A stretch of 64,000 nucleotides of DNA from Micavibrio sp. UBA5572 (GTDB lineage Bacteria > Pseudomonadota > Alphaproteobacteria > Micavibrionales > Micavibrionaceae). Positions 47,654 through 56,769 of the stretch are shown piece after piece (within the stretch, counting starts at the first letter, position 1; each line of letters begins with the position of its first letter). The stretch spans positions 138,023-202,022 of the forward strand of contig DIMG01000010.1 of NCBI GenBank assembly GCA_002425415.1, given 5' to 3'. Below the pieces are notes generated by a model that searched no databases, had not been told where the DNA came from, and saw only the letters and a list, made by a program, of their open reading frames with translations. The translations under genes were made by a program, and so were the position numbers.

Positions 47654-48211
47654 TTATGGTTGTTTTTTCAAGACAAATTTTTTCTGCTGAAAATCCTTTA
47701 TGATGCGGTCAGGTGCAGAAAAATGTTCGTTCATCGCGATATAAATATCAGGTGTTGCGTCGGGTTGTTCAAAGAGAGCCTTTTTCAAATTTCGCGTTCC
47801 GTCTGATTTTTCTCCATTGCTGAGTGGGTGAAAAGCTCCGGTTAATACGATTGTGCAGATTGGTTGAGGGTGTATTTCTTTCAGGTTTATTGCCAATTCA
47901 CACATTTTATCTGTGCCGGTTGTGATGACAATTCTTGTGGTTTTATCTTCGTATTTTTTTATATGTTCAAGGATTTTTTGTAGATCAATTCGGGTCAGGT
48001 GTTTGCTGTCTTTAAGGCTATATTGGATTGTATCGAGCTTATATGCGGGGTGTGTTGTTATCAGGTCTTGAGCAATTTTTATTGCTCTTGATGTGTTTGC
48101 CGAGAAGCTCGCGTTGACGGGGGCTTGTGATGGATCATCAGGATAGGGATCGGAGTCGATTGTGCCACCTGTTGTTATCAGCATTATTCTTTTGTTTATT
48201 TTTTCTAACAT
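47654..48211 (-). CDS. Short asparaginase-like protein
   Basis: 185 residues. N-terminal TTGGTIDS carries the first catalytic Thr and IVITTGTDKM carries the second Thr-Asp pair, so both active-site loops of the type I/II asparaginase N-domain are present. The usual C-terminal half (another 150 residues) is missing. Such half-length proteins exist as a family; whether they hydrolyse asparagine is not established. Ends 4 bases from yggS. Confidence 0.75.
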   Translation of the reverse strand: MLEKINKRIMLITTGGTIDSDPYPDDPSQAPVNASFSANTSRAIKIAQDLITTHPAYKLDTIQYSLKDSKHLTRIDLQKILEHIKKYEDKTTRIVITTGTDKMCELAINLKEIHPQPICTIVLTGAFHPLSNGEKSDGTRNLKKALFEQPDATPDIYIAMNEHFSAPDRIIKDFQQKKFVLKKQP

Positions 48212-48248
48212 GCTTTACGTTTATCATATTTTTTTGTTTCGGGATGCA

Positions 48249-48277
48249 CAAATCCCCGCTGGGGTGGCGGGGATTTG
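48249..48277. repeat. Perfect 11-bp hairpin
   Basis: CAAATCCCCGC (48249-48259) and GCGGGGATTTG (48267-48277) around a 7-base loop, GC-rich. It lies downstream of the gene ending at 48341. No clear T-run follows on either strand, so terminator function is unsure. Confidence 0.6.
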
Positions 48278-48340
48278 CAGAGGTGGTGGAGATCAATCAA
48301 CCTGTCTTTTTGTCAATTTCTTTTCGGGGTAAAAAGCTGA

Positions 48341-48736
48341 CTAGTTTCTCGCTAGCTCCTCCAATGCGACTGATTTGGCGCATTTTCTGTAAGCTTTGAT
48401 GGCATTAATGACAGTGCGTTCTCCTGATCCGGCATTGCGCCGGTTCCGGCTGGCGTTATTAGTCGTGTTTATTTGTACAGTCTCGTTTGTGGGGGCAAGG
48501 AGAGACTGACAATTTTTCTCGACTAAAGCCGGTGAAGCTTGTTTTGTGAAGGGGGATATGACTGCGGATGAAGATATTTTGACCATAGGTGTGATTGGTA
48601 GCAAAACATCTGCTTTTGCGGGAGTTACCAGCATTGCAATCAAGGTCATCAGGGCGAGGATACCCAGCCACATCATGATAAATTGTTTAAAAAGAGATTT
48701 TGGAGCGAGGACTCCATATGTTGTTCCATTCTTCAT
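48341..48736 (-). CDS. Hypothetical membrane-anchored or secreted protein
   Basis: Not recognised. 131 residues; one hydrophobic segment at about 18-41 after a basic N-terminus may be a signal peptide (AKA end) or anchor. The rest is polar with two Cys (KNCQSLL and AYRKCAK) and a basic Asn/Arg stretch (NNASRNRRNAGSGER). Start at 48736 (MKNGTT); an ATG at 48745 is in frame. Divergent from ppsR. Confidence 0.55.
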   Translation of the reverse strand: MKNGTTYGVLAPKSLFKQFIMMWLGILALMTLIAMLVTPAKADVLLPITPMVKISSSAVISPFTKQASPALVEKNCQSLLAPTNETVQINTTNNASRNRRNAGSGERTVINAIKAYRKCAKSVALEELARN

Positions 48737-48911
48737 ACCACCCACCCAAACTTTATAGGACTTAAATTTGCCGGTTGATCCGGCTTATGTTTTTATTTGA
48801 CCATGAAAAAAACATTATGGCAATTATTATCGTTTCGATTTTAGCTGGTAGTTTTTTTAAAAATATCTCAAATTGCAGATAGATTTATGCGGATTGGGTT
48901 ATGGGGTAAAA

Positions 48912-49790
48912 ATGAATGATGCTATAAAAGATCATGGGAAAAACAATTTCGGAAACCCTGTTTATGTGCATTTGGTTTCGGATGCTACGGGGGCCACTTT
49001 GCAAGGTTTGTCCGAAGCTGCCCTTTCCCAGTTTGATATTGATAAATTGCACCAAAAATTATGGCCGCAGGTCAAATCAGACAAGCAGCTTGATCGTGTG
49101 ATAAAAGATTTAGAAATCCATGGTGGAGTGGTTTTTTATACTCTTGTGGATAAAGCTCTTATTCTGCGCCTTGAGGATGTTTGTTCAAGGTTGGGGATTT
49201 TGTGCGTTGCCGTGATGGCGCCTTTGCTTGATGGATTGTCAGCCTATTTACAGCAGCAGCCGATTGGTCGTCCGGGTTTGCAGCATCGTCTGGATGCTCT
49301 TTATTTCGACAGGATGGAAGCGATTGATTTTGCCATGGGGTTTGATGATGGACAAAATTTTGATGGGATTGAAAGTGCTGACGTTATTCTGGTCGGGGTG
49401 TCGCGCACATCCAAAACGCCGACATGCATTTATTTGGCTCGGCATGGTATTCGAGCCGCCAATATTCCGTTGGTGCAGGAAATCGGGTTTCCCGAGATCA
49501 TTCTTTCTTTTAAAAAGCCTTTATTCGTCGGTTTGACGGAGTCCGCTGACCGATTGATTGAATTAAGAACGTCGCGGCTTAAAATAGATGATCGCTTGGC
49601 GATGCCGAGAAACTGTTATATTGATCCCGAGAAAGTTGAAGAAGAAACCAATTGGGCAAGAAAACTTTTTCGTTCACAAGGATGGCCAGTTATTGATGTG
49701 ACCAAGAGGTCTGTTGAGGAAACTGCAGCAGAGATCATGGTTTTGCTGCAAATAAGACAGGAAAAGGAAGATTTAATTCATGCACAATGA
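48912..49790 (+). CDS. ppsR: Pyruvate, phosphate dikinase regulatory protein (DUF299)
   Basis: Bifunctional kinase/pyrophosphorylase that switches PPDK or PEP synthase. 292 residues from the ATG at 48912: HLVSDATGATLQGL at the N-terminus and the P-loop VGVSRTSKTPTCIYLA. Which dikinase it controls (PPDK or PpsA) cannot be told here. In Caulobacter and Rickettsia this gene (RP001) abuts the origin; here it is 9 kb from it. Overlaps aroE by 11 bases. Confidence 0.9.
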   Translation: MNDAIKDHGKNNFGNPVYVHLVSDATGATLQGLSEAALSQFDIDKLHQKLWPQVKSDKQLDRVIKDLEIHGGVVFYTLVDKALILRLEDVCSRLGILCVAVMAPLLDGLSAYLQQQPIGRPGLQHRLDALYFDRMEAIDFAMGFDDGQNFDGIESADVILVGVSRTSKTPTCIYLARHGIRAANIPLVQEIGFPEIILSFKKPLFVGLTESADRLIELRTSRLKIDDRLAMPRNCYIDPEKVEEETNWARKLFRSQGWPVIDVTKRSVEETAAEIMVLLQIRQEKEDLIHAQ

Positions 49791-50613
49791 CCCCCCTTTT
49801 GCAGGAGTGATTGGACACCCGATTTTACACAGTCAATCTCCGCTTATTCATGGATATTGGCTTAAAGCTTATGGTCTGGTCGGGAGCTATGAGCGTTTTG
49901 ATATTGCACCGGAAAATTTGACCGATGGTATTTCTGCGCTCGTAGATCAAGGAATTCGCGGTTTTAATGTCACTCTTCCGCACAAGCAGGCCATTCTTCC
50001 GTTATGTGCCGATATTTCTTCTGAGGCGCAGGCCATCGGGGCGGTCAATACTGTTGTTGTGCGCGAGGATGGAAAATTATCAGGTGATAACACTGATGGG
50101 TATGGTTTTTTACAGAATTTGTTAGAAAGTTGCCCTGATTTTGATTTTAAAGCGTCATCGGCATTGGTTTTGGGGGCCGGCGGTGCTGCACGAGCTATTT
50201 TACATTCTCTCAAAAAAAGTGGTGTAGCTCATCTCTATTTGTGCAACCGCACAAGGGATCATGCAGAGGATTTAGCACGTATTTTTGGTGCGCAAGTTGT
50301 GGATTGGGATGACCGTGAGCAAGTTGTCAGGGATGTTCAGCTTTTGGTTAATACGACATCATTGGGTATGGTCGGGCAGCCTGCGCTTGATATAAATATT
50401 GATGCGGCCTGTGGTGATTGTGTGGTCTATGATATCGTTTATGCCCCGCTTTATACTGATTTGTTGGTGCGTGCTCGTTCACGAGGTTTAAAAACTGTCA
50501 CAGGGATAGGAATGTTGCTTCATCAGGCGCGTCCAGGATTCGAGCAATGGTTCGGCATTGCGCCGCAAGTGACTAAAGAGTTGCGGGAGCTTTTATGTCG
50601 ACGTTCTGATTAA
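49780..50613 (+). CDS. aroE: Shikimate dehydrogenase
   Basis: NADP-dependent reduction of 3-dehydroshikimate. 277 residues: GHPILHSQSPLIHGYWL, the catalytic Lys in NVTLPHKQAI, NTDGYG, and the nucleotide loop LGAGGAARAIL. Normal length. Overlaps ppsR by 11 bases, so coupled. Confidence 0.96.
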   Translation: MHNDPPFAGVIGHPILHSQSPLIHGYWLKAYGLVGSYERFDIAPENLTDGISALVDQGIRGFNVTLPHKQAILPLCADISSEAQAIGAVNTVVVREDGKLSGDNTDGYGFLQNLLESCPDFDFKASSALVLGAGGAARAILHSLKKSGVAHLYLCNRTRDHAEDLARIFGAQVVDWDDREQVVRDVQLLVNTTSLGMVGQPALDINIDAACGDCVVYDIVYAPLYTDLLVRARSRGLKTVTGIGMLLHQARPGFEQWFGIAPQVTKELRELLCRRSD

Positions 50614-50697
50614 CTTTTTTACTGCGGTTTATAATGAATTCTATATTTCTGAAATCTTGTGACCCGCAGATTTATTGATATTTACCGCCCCCATTGC

Positions 50698-50715
50698 GAT
50701 TCGATTCGAATCGAA
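50698..50715. promoter_or_regulatory. Three abutting GANTC sites in a 16-base palindrome
   Basis: GATTC GATTC GAATC run back to back at 50698-50712, and TTCGATTCGAATCGAA (50700-50715) is a perfect palindrome. GANTC is the CcrM methylation target in most alphaproteobacteria. It lies 146 bases before mnmG, which heads mnmG-rsmG-parAB, so methylation-state control or a regulator operator is plausible; inference only. Confidence 0.5.
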
Positions 50716-50860
50716 AATTGCTGCAGTTTTGTATGTCAGTTTTAGTGCATCATTTTTTACCTAAGCGGTCTTCTGAATTTGTTTGTGTGGTTTTCTTAAA
50801 AAAATTGCATTTTATCCACAGAATCCTGTAAAAGAGGCGTTTAAAGGATTTGGATGTTCA

Positions 50861-52789
50861 ATGACAGCGCAAAGCTCTTATGACGTTATTGTAATTGGTG
50901 GTGGCCATGCCGGATGTGAGGCGGCTGCTGCTGCTGCGCGGATGGGCGCGCAGACGGCGTTGGTGACACATAAATTTGATACTATTGGTGCTATGTCTTG
51001 TAATCCTGCAATTGGCGGGTTGGGCAAAGGGCATTTGGTACGCGAGATTGATGCCCTTGATGGTTTGATGGGGCGTATCATTGATCAAGCGGGTATCCAA
51101 TATCGGATGTTGAACGCGTCTAAGGGGCCTGCTGTGCGTGGACCCAGAGCGCAGGCTGATCGTAAGCTCTATCGTGAGGCAATGCAACGCACACTCCATG
51201 ATTATGAAAATCTTAACATTATTTCTTGTGGCGCAGAAGACTTAATTATTGATGAAAATCAATGCGTTAGCGGTGTTGTGCTCTCTGACGGGCTTCGCTT
51301 GACCTGTGGTGCGGTTGTTTTGACAACAGGAACGTTTCTCAGGGGCATTATTCACCAGGGTGAGATGCAAATTCCGGCTGGTAGGGTTGGAGAAGAGCCG
51401 TCGGTTGGATTGGCTTTGGCGCTTGAGCGTTTAAAGCTTCCCCTTTCCCGCTTGAAAACCGGAACGCCTGCCCGTCTTGATGGGCGTACAATTAACTGGT
51501 CGATTTTGGAGGAGCAAAAGGGTGATGTGCCCGCTGTACCCTTTTCTTTTATGAATACTGAAATTACTGTGCCTCAAATATCTTGTTATATGACTTACAC
51601 AACGGCGCAAACGCATGACATTATTCGTGAGAATATTCATCGTGCGCCGATGTATTCTGGACAAATCCAGAGTCGTGGGCCGCGCTATTGCCCGTCTATC
51701 GAGGACAAGATTATGCGTTTTGCTGATAAAGAGCGGCATCAGATTTTTCTTGAGCCAGAGGGACTGGATGATTCAACGGTTTATCCGAATGGTATTTCAA
51801 CCTCTCTTCCTGTCGATGTTCAGGATAGATTGATCCATAGTATCGTTGGGTTGGAAAATGTTGACGTTATTCAATATGGGTATGCGATTGAATATGATTT
51901 TTGTGACCCTCGTGATTTAAATCCTTCTTTAGAATCCAAATCGGCTTCTTGCTTGTTTTTGGCAGGGCAGATTAATGGAACGACTGGATATGAAGAGGCT
52001 GCTGCGCAGGGCTTGATGGCGGGAATAAACGCAGCTTTGTTGGCGAAATGTGATTCGAAAGTTTCACGTGAAATTTTCGAGCCGTTTGTGCTTGATCGGG
52101 CTGAGGCTTATATCGGGGTGATGGTTGATGACTTAACCACTAAAGGTGCTCCTGAGCCTTATAGAATGTTTACCAGCAGAGCCGAGTATCGGCTACGGCT
52201 GCGGGCAGATAATGCCGACCAACGGCTGACCCCGAAGGGGTTGGCTGTTGGTTGTGTAGGATCTGCGCGTGAGGAGATTTGGGGCAAAAAGTCGGATGAT
52301 TTGGCTTTGGCGCGGCAAAAGGCTTCGGATTTAAAAATGACGCCAAACGAGCTTGCTCCCTATGGAATTGACGTCAATATGGATGGAATTCGTCGATCTG
52401 TGTTTGATCTTCTCAGAATGCCGAATATTTCATGGGCTGATATTTCCCGTATTTGGCCGGATATGGCTGAATTTCCAGCGGATGTTATCGAGCAAATCGA
52501 GATTGACGCAGTATATTCAGGGTATATGGATCGTCAAGAATGCGATATTGCCGCTTTTCGTAAAGATGAGGATTTGCTTCTTCCTCAAGGGCTTGATTAT
52601 TCCGAGATTGGTAGTTTGTCGACTGAAATCCGCTTAAAGCTTCAAGAGGTTCGCCCTGTTACTTTGGGGGCGGCATCGCGTATTCCGGGTGTTACTCCAG
52701 CCGCAATTATTGCCTTGTTGCGGCATGTCAAAAGGAAAAAGCCAGTGGCTAAATCCGGTTCTTTTTCGGGTTCTTCCCATGCGGCCTGA
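50861..52789 (+). CDS. mnmG: tRNA uridine 5-carboxymethylaminomethyl modification enzyme MnmG
   Basis: FAD protein that, with MnmE, modifies wobble uridine. 642 residues: FAD loop [19 protein letters not shown], conserved Cys in [19 protein letters not shown], and CysTrp-like redox region. Start at 50861 (MTAQSSYD); GGAT upstream. mnmE is not in the window. A perfect DnaA box (50813-50821) is 40 bases upstream. Overlaps rsmG by 11 bases. Confidence 0.96.
   Translation: MTAQSSYDVIVIGGGHAGCEAAAAAARMGAQTALVTHKFDTIGAMSCNPAIGGLGKGHLVREIDALDGLMGRIIDQAGIQYRMLNASKGPAVRGPRAQADRKLYREAMQRTLHDYENLNIISCGAEDLIIDENQCVSGVVLSDGLRLTCGAVVLTTGTFLRGIIHQGEMQIPAGRVGEEPSVGLALALERLKLPLSRLKTGTPARLDGRTINWSILEEQKGDVPAVPFSFMNTEITVPQISCYMTYTTAQTHDIIRENIHRAPMYSGQIQSRGPRYCPSIEDKIMRFADKERHQIFLEPEGLDDSTVYPNGISTSLPVDVQDRLIHSIVGLENVDVIQYGYAIEYDFCDPRDLNPSLESKSASCLFLAGQINGTTGYEEAAAQGLMAGINAALLAKCDSKVSREIFEPFVLDRAEAYIGVMVDDLTTKGAPEPYRMFTSRAEYRLRLRADNADQRLTPKGLAVGCVGSAREEIWGKKSDDLALARQKASDLKMTPNELAPYGIDVNMDGIRRSVFDLLRMPNISWADISRIWPDMAEFPADVIEQIEIDAVYSGYMDRQECDIAAFRKDEDLLLPQGLDYSEIGSLSTEIRLKLQEVRPVTLGAASRIPGVTPAAIIALLRHVKRKKPVAKSGSFSGSSHAA
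52060..52075. promoter_or_regulatory. parS-like ParB site (13/16)
   Basis: AGTTTCACGTGAAATT inside mnmG, matching parS at 13 of 16 bases with the full TTTCACGTGAAA core. Confidence 0.55.
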
Positions 52790-53381
52790 TCTTTCTACGT
52801 CCCTCTCTCTTTATAAGGCTCTGCTTTTAAGATGGTCTAAGGCCATCAATTTGGTGGCTTCTTCAACCCTAAAAGATATTGAAAGTCGGCATTTTAAGGA
52901 TTCGTTGCAGCTTTTGCCTTATATCCCCCTTGAGGCTACAACATTGTTTGATTTTGGATCTGGTGCTGGTTTTCCTGCTTTGGTTCTTGCTATGGCTCGT
53001 GGAAATCTTGAGGTGCATCTTTTTGAGAGTGACCAGAGAAAATGTAGTTTTCTTTCTACTGTTTCACGTGAAACACTTATCCCCGTTATTATCCACAATG
53101 AGCGTGTAGAAAATGTGGATATTAAGACTCTTCCGGTTCCGGATGTGATTACGGCACGTGCTTTGGCCTCTTTGACGGAGTTGCTTGGGTTGTCTCAAAA
53201 ATGGTGGGATGTGGAGCAAGGAGGTTCATCTTCTCTTATTCTTATCTTTCCAAAAGGAGAAAAAGCGGCAGAGGAAATCAAAATGGCTAAAGCCCTCTAC
53301 GGCTTCGATTTAGAGCAAATTCCTAGTGAAACTGATTCCAGGGCCAGTCTTTTGGTTTTGTCTCATGTGAAAAAATTGTGA
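52779..53381 (+). CDS. rsmG: 16S rRNA (guanine527-N7) methyltransferase RsmG
   Basis: 200 residues. SAM motif [16 protein letters not shown] and the following E/D-rich segment identify the GidB family; [10 protein letters not shown] precedes. The ATG at 52779 overlaps the mnmG stop. The perfect parS site and a DnaA box lie within the coding sequence, which constrains that stretch of protein (TVSRETL). Confidence 0.95.
   Translation: MRPDLSTSLSLYKALLLRWSKAINLVASSTLKDIESRHFKDSLQLLPYIPLEATTLFDFGSGAGFPALVLAMARGNLEVHLFESDQRKCSFLSTVSRETLIPVIIHNERVENVDIKTLPVPDVITARALASLTELLGLSQKWWDVEQGGSSSLILIFPKGEKAAEEIKMAKALYGFDLEQIPSETDSRASLLVLSHVKKL
53060..53075. promoter_or_regulatory. Perfect parS site
   Basis: TGTTTCACGTGAAACA, exactly the consensus 16-base centromere palindrome bound by ParB. 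It lies in rsmG, about 0.5 kb before parA and 13.5 kb from the predicted origin. A perfect DnaA box, TTATCCACA, follows at 53089-53097. Confidence 0.92.
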
Positions 53382-53398
53382 AAAAAGTTTCAGAAAAA

Positions 53399-53414
53399 AG
53401 TTTCACGTGAATCA
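53399..53414. promoter_or_regulatory. parS-like ParB site (14/16)
   Basis: AGTTTCACGTGAATCA in the spacer between rsmG and parA, matching parS at 14 of 16 bases, about 40 bases before the parA promoter. It could allow ParB to influence its own operon. Confidence 0.7.
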
Positions 53415-53452
53415 TTATCCCTAGTGTATATGGTGTTGGGCGTTAAGTTTTA

Positions 53453-53480
53453 TTGACGTGACGATTGAAAATTGTATAGT
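53453..53480 (+). promoter_or_regulatory. Probable parAB promoter
   Basis: TTGACG (53453-53458), 16-base spacer, TATAGT (53475-53480). Expected start near 53487, 43 bases before parA. Confidence 0.6.
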
Positions 53481-53529
53481 GTTTTTATCCCGATAGAATT
53501 GATTTTTGATGTGATGTAAGGATATACAG

Positions 53530-54456
53530 ATGATCCCAGCGATTAGAGCTTCTTCAACTGCCCCTGCCCCCAAAAATATGGATCGTAGCTTTCCGGCCGG
53601 TTCAATGCCTCGCCTTTTGGCTGTTGCCAATCAAAAAGGTGGGGTTGGAAAGACAACAACCGCTGTTAATCTTGCGACGGCTCTGGCTGCAGTTGGTAAG
53701 CGCGTTTTGTTGGTTGACCTTGATCCGCAGGGCAATGCCTCTACTGGTTTGGGGGTTAAGCGATCGGATATTCGTAAAAGTGCGTATGATCTCATTTTCG
53801 AGGAAGGTCTTAACGCTGCGGAACTTGCTGTTTCGACAAAAGTTCCCGGGCTTTATGTTGTTCCGTCTTCCATGCATTTGGCTGGTGCTGAGATTGAATT
53901 GGTCACTGTTAAGCGTCGTGAATATCGGTTGCGTGAGGCTTTGCGTCGGCCTTTGCCATTTGATTACGTGATTACCGATTGTCCACCTTCTCTATCTTTG
54001 GTCACATTGAATGCTTTGGTGGCTGTTGATGCTGTTGTTGTTCCGCTTCAATGTGAGTTTTATGCTCTTGAAGGGTTGTCCCATTTGGTCAAGACGATTG
54101 ATCGTGTCCGTCAACATTTTAATCCCAAGCTCGATATTCATGGGGTTCTATTGACTATGTATGATCCTCGGAACAGATTATCGGGTGCGGTTGCTGATGA
54201 TGTTCGCGAGTTTTTTGGCGAGAAGGTTTATCAGACTGTTATTCCTCGTAATGTGCGTTTGTCGGAAGCCCCATCTTTCGGGTTGCCGGCTATTGTGTAT
54301 GATATGAAATGTCCGGGTGCTCAAGCATATATTCGTTTGGCCGGAGAAATTATTCGTCGTGAAAAAAAGTTGCAGGCTGAATTGCTTGCTCTTCAAAGTG
54401 ATTCACGTGAAAAATCCCAAGATCCTCAATCCCCAGATACAAAGGTTAATGCATGA
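53530..54456 (+). CDS. parA: Chromosome partitioning ATPase ParA (Soj)
   Basis: Deviant-Walker ATPase that moves ParB-bound origins. 308 residues: KGGVGKTTT with Lys36 and Lys41, DLDPQGNASTGLG, and DCPPSLSLVTLNAL. An N-terminal lead of about 26 residues (MIPAIRASSTAPAP) precedes the usual start PRLLAVANQKGG; AAGGATAT upstream supports the longer form. Overlaps parB by 4 bases (ATGA). Confidence 0.95.
   Translation: MIPAIRASSTAPAPKNMDRSFPAGSMPRLLAVANQKGGVGKTTTAVNLATALAAVGKRVLLVDLDPQGNASTGLGVKRSDIRKSAYDLIFEEGLNAAELAVSTKVPGLYVVPSSMHLAGAEIELVTVKRREYRLREALRRPLPFDYVITDCPPSLSLVTLNALVAVDAVVVPLQCEFYALEGLSHLVKTIDRVRQHFNPKLDIHGVLLTMYDPRNRLSGAVADDVREFFGEKVYQTVIPRNVRLSEAPSFGLPAIVYDMKCPGAQAYIRLAGEIIRREKKLQAELLALQSDSREKSQDPQSPDTKVNA
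54399..54414. promoter_or_regulatory. parS-like ParB site (14/16)
   Basis: TGATTCACGTGAAAAA near the 3' end of parA, 14 of 16 parS bases with the TTCACGTGAA core intact. Confidence 0.6.
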
Positions 54457-55496
54457 GCATATCTTCCGATCCAGATGAGTCTGTTGTGACCACATCCAAA
54501 CGACGCGGTTTAGGGCGTGGTTTGAATGCTTTGTTTGGTGACGATGAAGTTGATATGGATAGCCCTGTTTCTATAAGCGAAAGCGATGATGTCGTTGATG
54601 GCGTTAAAAATTCCAGTCACACAGACTCTCAAGGTTCTGAGAATTCAGGGCAGATAGCTGGGCGGCGTATGATTTCATTGGCACAAATTGTTCCTGGTGT
54701 TTATCAGCCCCGTCAGACTTTCCGTGATGAGTCCATTCAGGAACTTTCACACTCGATTCGTCAGCATGGATTGATCCAGCCTATTTTGGTTCGTCCCCAT
54801 CCTGAACTTCCAGGGACTTATGAGATCGTTGCTGGTGAGCGGCGTTGGCGTGCTGCTCAAAAAGCACAGCTTCATGAAGTTCCTGTGATTATCCGTGACT
54901 TGGATGATACGACCACGCTTGAAATTGCGTTGATCGAAAACTTACAACGTGAAGATTTGAATGCTGTTGATGAAGCGCGAGCGCTGCGTCAATTGGCCGA
55001 TCAATTCGAGTATACTCATGAACAAGTGGCTGAAAAGGTTGGAAAAAGTCGCTCATACGTCGCCAATATGTTGCGTCTGGTTGACCTTGCTCCGCCTGTG
55101 CAGGCGATGTTGTGTGATGGGAAATTGTCAGCAGGTCATGCGCGGACTTTATTGATCCTTGATGCGGGCCAACAAGTTGAACAAGCAAAGAAAATTGTTG
55201 CTCTTGGACTTAGTGTTCGTCAAACCGAGAAAATGATCGGTGAGTTGTCAGGTAAATCGGTCAAGAAAAAACTTGGAGCTGTTGGTAAAAAAATCGCAAG
55301 TGCCAGTGAAGATAAAGATCTGAATACATTGGCATTGGAGCGTGAAGTTTCGAACGTTTTGGGGATGCAGGTTCAAATTGGCATGGAAAATCAACAGGAG
55401 GGCGTTATGACTATCCAATTCAAATCACTTGACCAGTTGGATGAAGTTTTGCATCGTCTCTCTCATAACCCTGGTCGTTTGGCGATTCGCGGTTAA
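54453..55496 (+). CDS. parB: Chromosome partitioning protein ParB
   Basis: CTP-dependent DNA clamp loading at parS. 347 residues: N-terminal ParA-contact helix (LGRGLNALFGD), the CTP motif GERRWR (128-133), the IENLQREDLN segment, and helix-turn-helix YTHEQVAEKVGKSRSYVANM, then a C-terminal dimer domain. In this class holA or lptE often follows; here a TerD-like gene does. Confidence 0.96.
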   Translation: MSISSDPDESVVTTSKRRGLGRGLNALFGDDEVDMDSPVSISESDDVVDGVKNSSHTDSQGSENSGQIAGRRMISLAQIVPGVYQPRQTFRDESIQELSHSIRQHGLIQPILVRPHPELPGTYEIVAGERRWRAAQKAQLHEVPVIIRDLDDTTTLEIALIENLQREDLNAVDEARALRQLADQFEYTHEQVAEKVGKSRSYVANMLRLVDLAPPVQAMLCDGKLSAGHARTLLILDAGQQVEQAKKIVALGLSVRQTEKMIGELSGKSVKKKLGAVGKKIASASEDKDLNTLALEREVSNVLGMQVQIGMENQQEGVMTIQFKSLDQLDEVLHRLSHNPGRLAIRG

Positions 55497-55514
55497 TCTT
55501 TTATTCTGATTGAG

Positions 55515-56285
55515 GTGAAGTTCATGACAACCGAAAAGAAAACATCGACTAAAACCAGCTCTATGGGATCCTTGATGGAGGCTTCTCGTGGCCGATCCGA
55601 ATTTTCTGGACATGGGGGGGCTCTTGGTGCCGCTGGTTATATTGATCCAAACGATCAAAGTTTGAATGTCGATTTTCTGGGGCAGCGGAATGACACGTTG
55701 TCGGTTGATCCTCCTGAAGATGGTTTTGGAGAGATTCGGATCGGTGCGGCGTGGGATAATAAGATTGTTCAGGATACATCCTTTATTGGCAAGCTTTTAA
55801 AGCGGACTCGTCCAGTTGATATTGATCTTGATTTGGGGATTTTATATGAACTTAAAGATGGGCGGCGTGGCGCTATTCAGGCTTTTGGCGATCTTCTCGG
55901 AGCGTATAATGAGGCTCCCTATTTATCTTTGTCCGGTGATGAACGCACAGGGGATTCTGAAGGTGAGGATGAATATGTTCATTTGAATGGGCAGCATTGG
56001 CCGGAAATTAAGCGTATTTTGATTTATGTTTATATTTATCAAGGGGCTTTGGATTGGGCGATGGTTCGTCCTCAAATTCAAATACGCATTCCTGATAACA
56101 AGCCGATGGTTGTGACATTATCTTCTCACCAAAAAGGTCTTGGACTTTGCGCTATTGCGGGAATCGAAAATGTTCGTGATGGAATGCGAATTTCAAACTA
56201 TACAGAATATTTTCCTGGTCATGCTGAAATGGATCGCGCTTTTGGTTTCGGGATTGAATGGGTTGGTGGGCATAAGACTGTTTGA
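55515..56285 (+). CDS. TerD-like stress protein
   Basis: 256 residues. After a disordered N-terminus of about 60 residues, the TerD-type calcium-binding beta-sandwich is visible: DIDLDLGILYELKDGRRGAI, then LSLSGDERTGDSEGEDEYVHL with the acidic loops, and QIQIRIPDN. TerD proteins act in tellurite and envelope stress; the mechanism is unsettled. It follows parB by 18 bases, so it is probably read from the same transcript, an unusual partnership. Confidence 0.75.
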   Translation: MKFMTTEKKTSTKTSSMGSLMEASRGRSEFSGHGGALGAAGYIDPNDQSLNVDFLGQRNDTLSVDPPEDGFGEIRIGAAWDNKIVQDTSFIGKLLKRTRPVDIDLDLGILYELKDGRRGAIQAFGDLLGAYNEAPYLSLSGDERTGDSEGEDEYVHLNGQHWPEIKRILIYVYIYQGALDWAMVRPQIQIRIPDNKPMVVTLSSHQKGLGLCAIAGIENVRDGMRISNYTEYFPGHAEMDRAFGFGIEWVGGHKTV

Positions 56286-56301
56286 AATTGTTTGAGGCTT
56301 T

Positions 56302-56769
56302 TTAAGCTACCAGAAGTTTTTCATGTTCTGATATAAAGATTGCTCGCATATCGTTTGCGCTTTGAGTTGCTCTGAGTTTTTTCAGTATTTTCTCATTCCG
56401 TAACATTCTCGTCAGGCGCGCGACATGTCTTAGATGTGTCATGGATTGAGATTCTGGAGACATCAAAATAAGAAGAATATCAATTGGACGATCGTCCAAA
56501 GCATTTATATCAAGAGGGTCTTCCAAGCGAGAGATGAGGACATAGGGTGTTTTAACTGATGGACTCATCCAATCCAGAATGGCCACACCGTCGCCGATGC
56601 CAGATCTGTGATGTTGTTCAGCTTTCTGGATTTCCGCATGGATGCAGGAGGCTGATGCCTTAATTTCCAGTGATATTTTCCAAGACAGATTTTTGATAAT
56701 CTGTTCAGGATTAGACCCTTTTAGGCCATATTGAACGCTTGAAATATTTAAGTCATCTTCCATTGGCAT
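56302..56769 (-). CDS. PtsN-like EIIA protein lacking the phosphorylation histidine
   Basis: 155 residues, EIIA-Ntr fold. The stretch GIGDGVAILD matches the PtsN motif GxGxGxAIPH, but Pro and His are replaced by Leu65 and Asp66, so it cannot take phosphate from HPr at that place. The C-terminal helices (THLRHVARLTRMLR, near LRAT) fit the family. Strong AAAGGAG site sets the start at 56769. It follows hpf, the classic hpf-ptsN pairing. Asp66 could mimic the phosphorylated state; inference. Confidence 0.8.
   Translation of the reverse strand: MPMEDDLNISSVQYGLKGSNPEQIIKNLSWKISLEIKASASCIHAEIQKAEQHHRSGIGDGVAILDWMSPSVKTPYVLISRLEDPLDINALDDRPIDILLILMSPESQSMTHLRHVARLTRMLRNEKILKKLRATQSANDMRAIFISEHEKLLVA

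Noticed and set aside
50613..50860. Alternative oriC upstream of mnmG
   Set aside because: Only one DnaA box and no repeat cluster comparable to 39335-39793.
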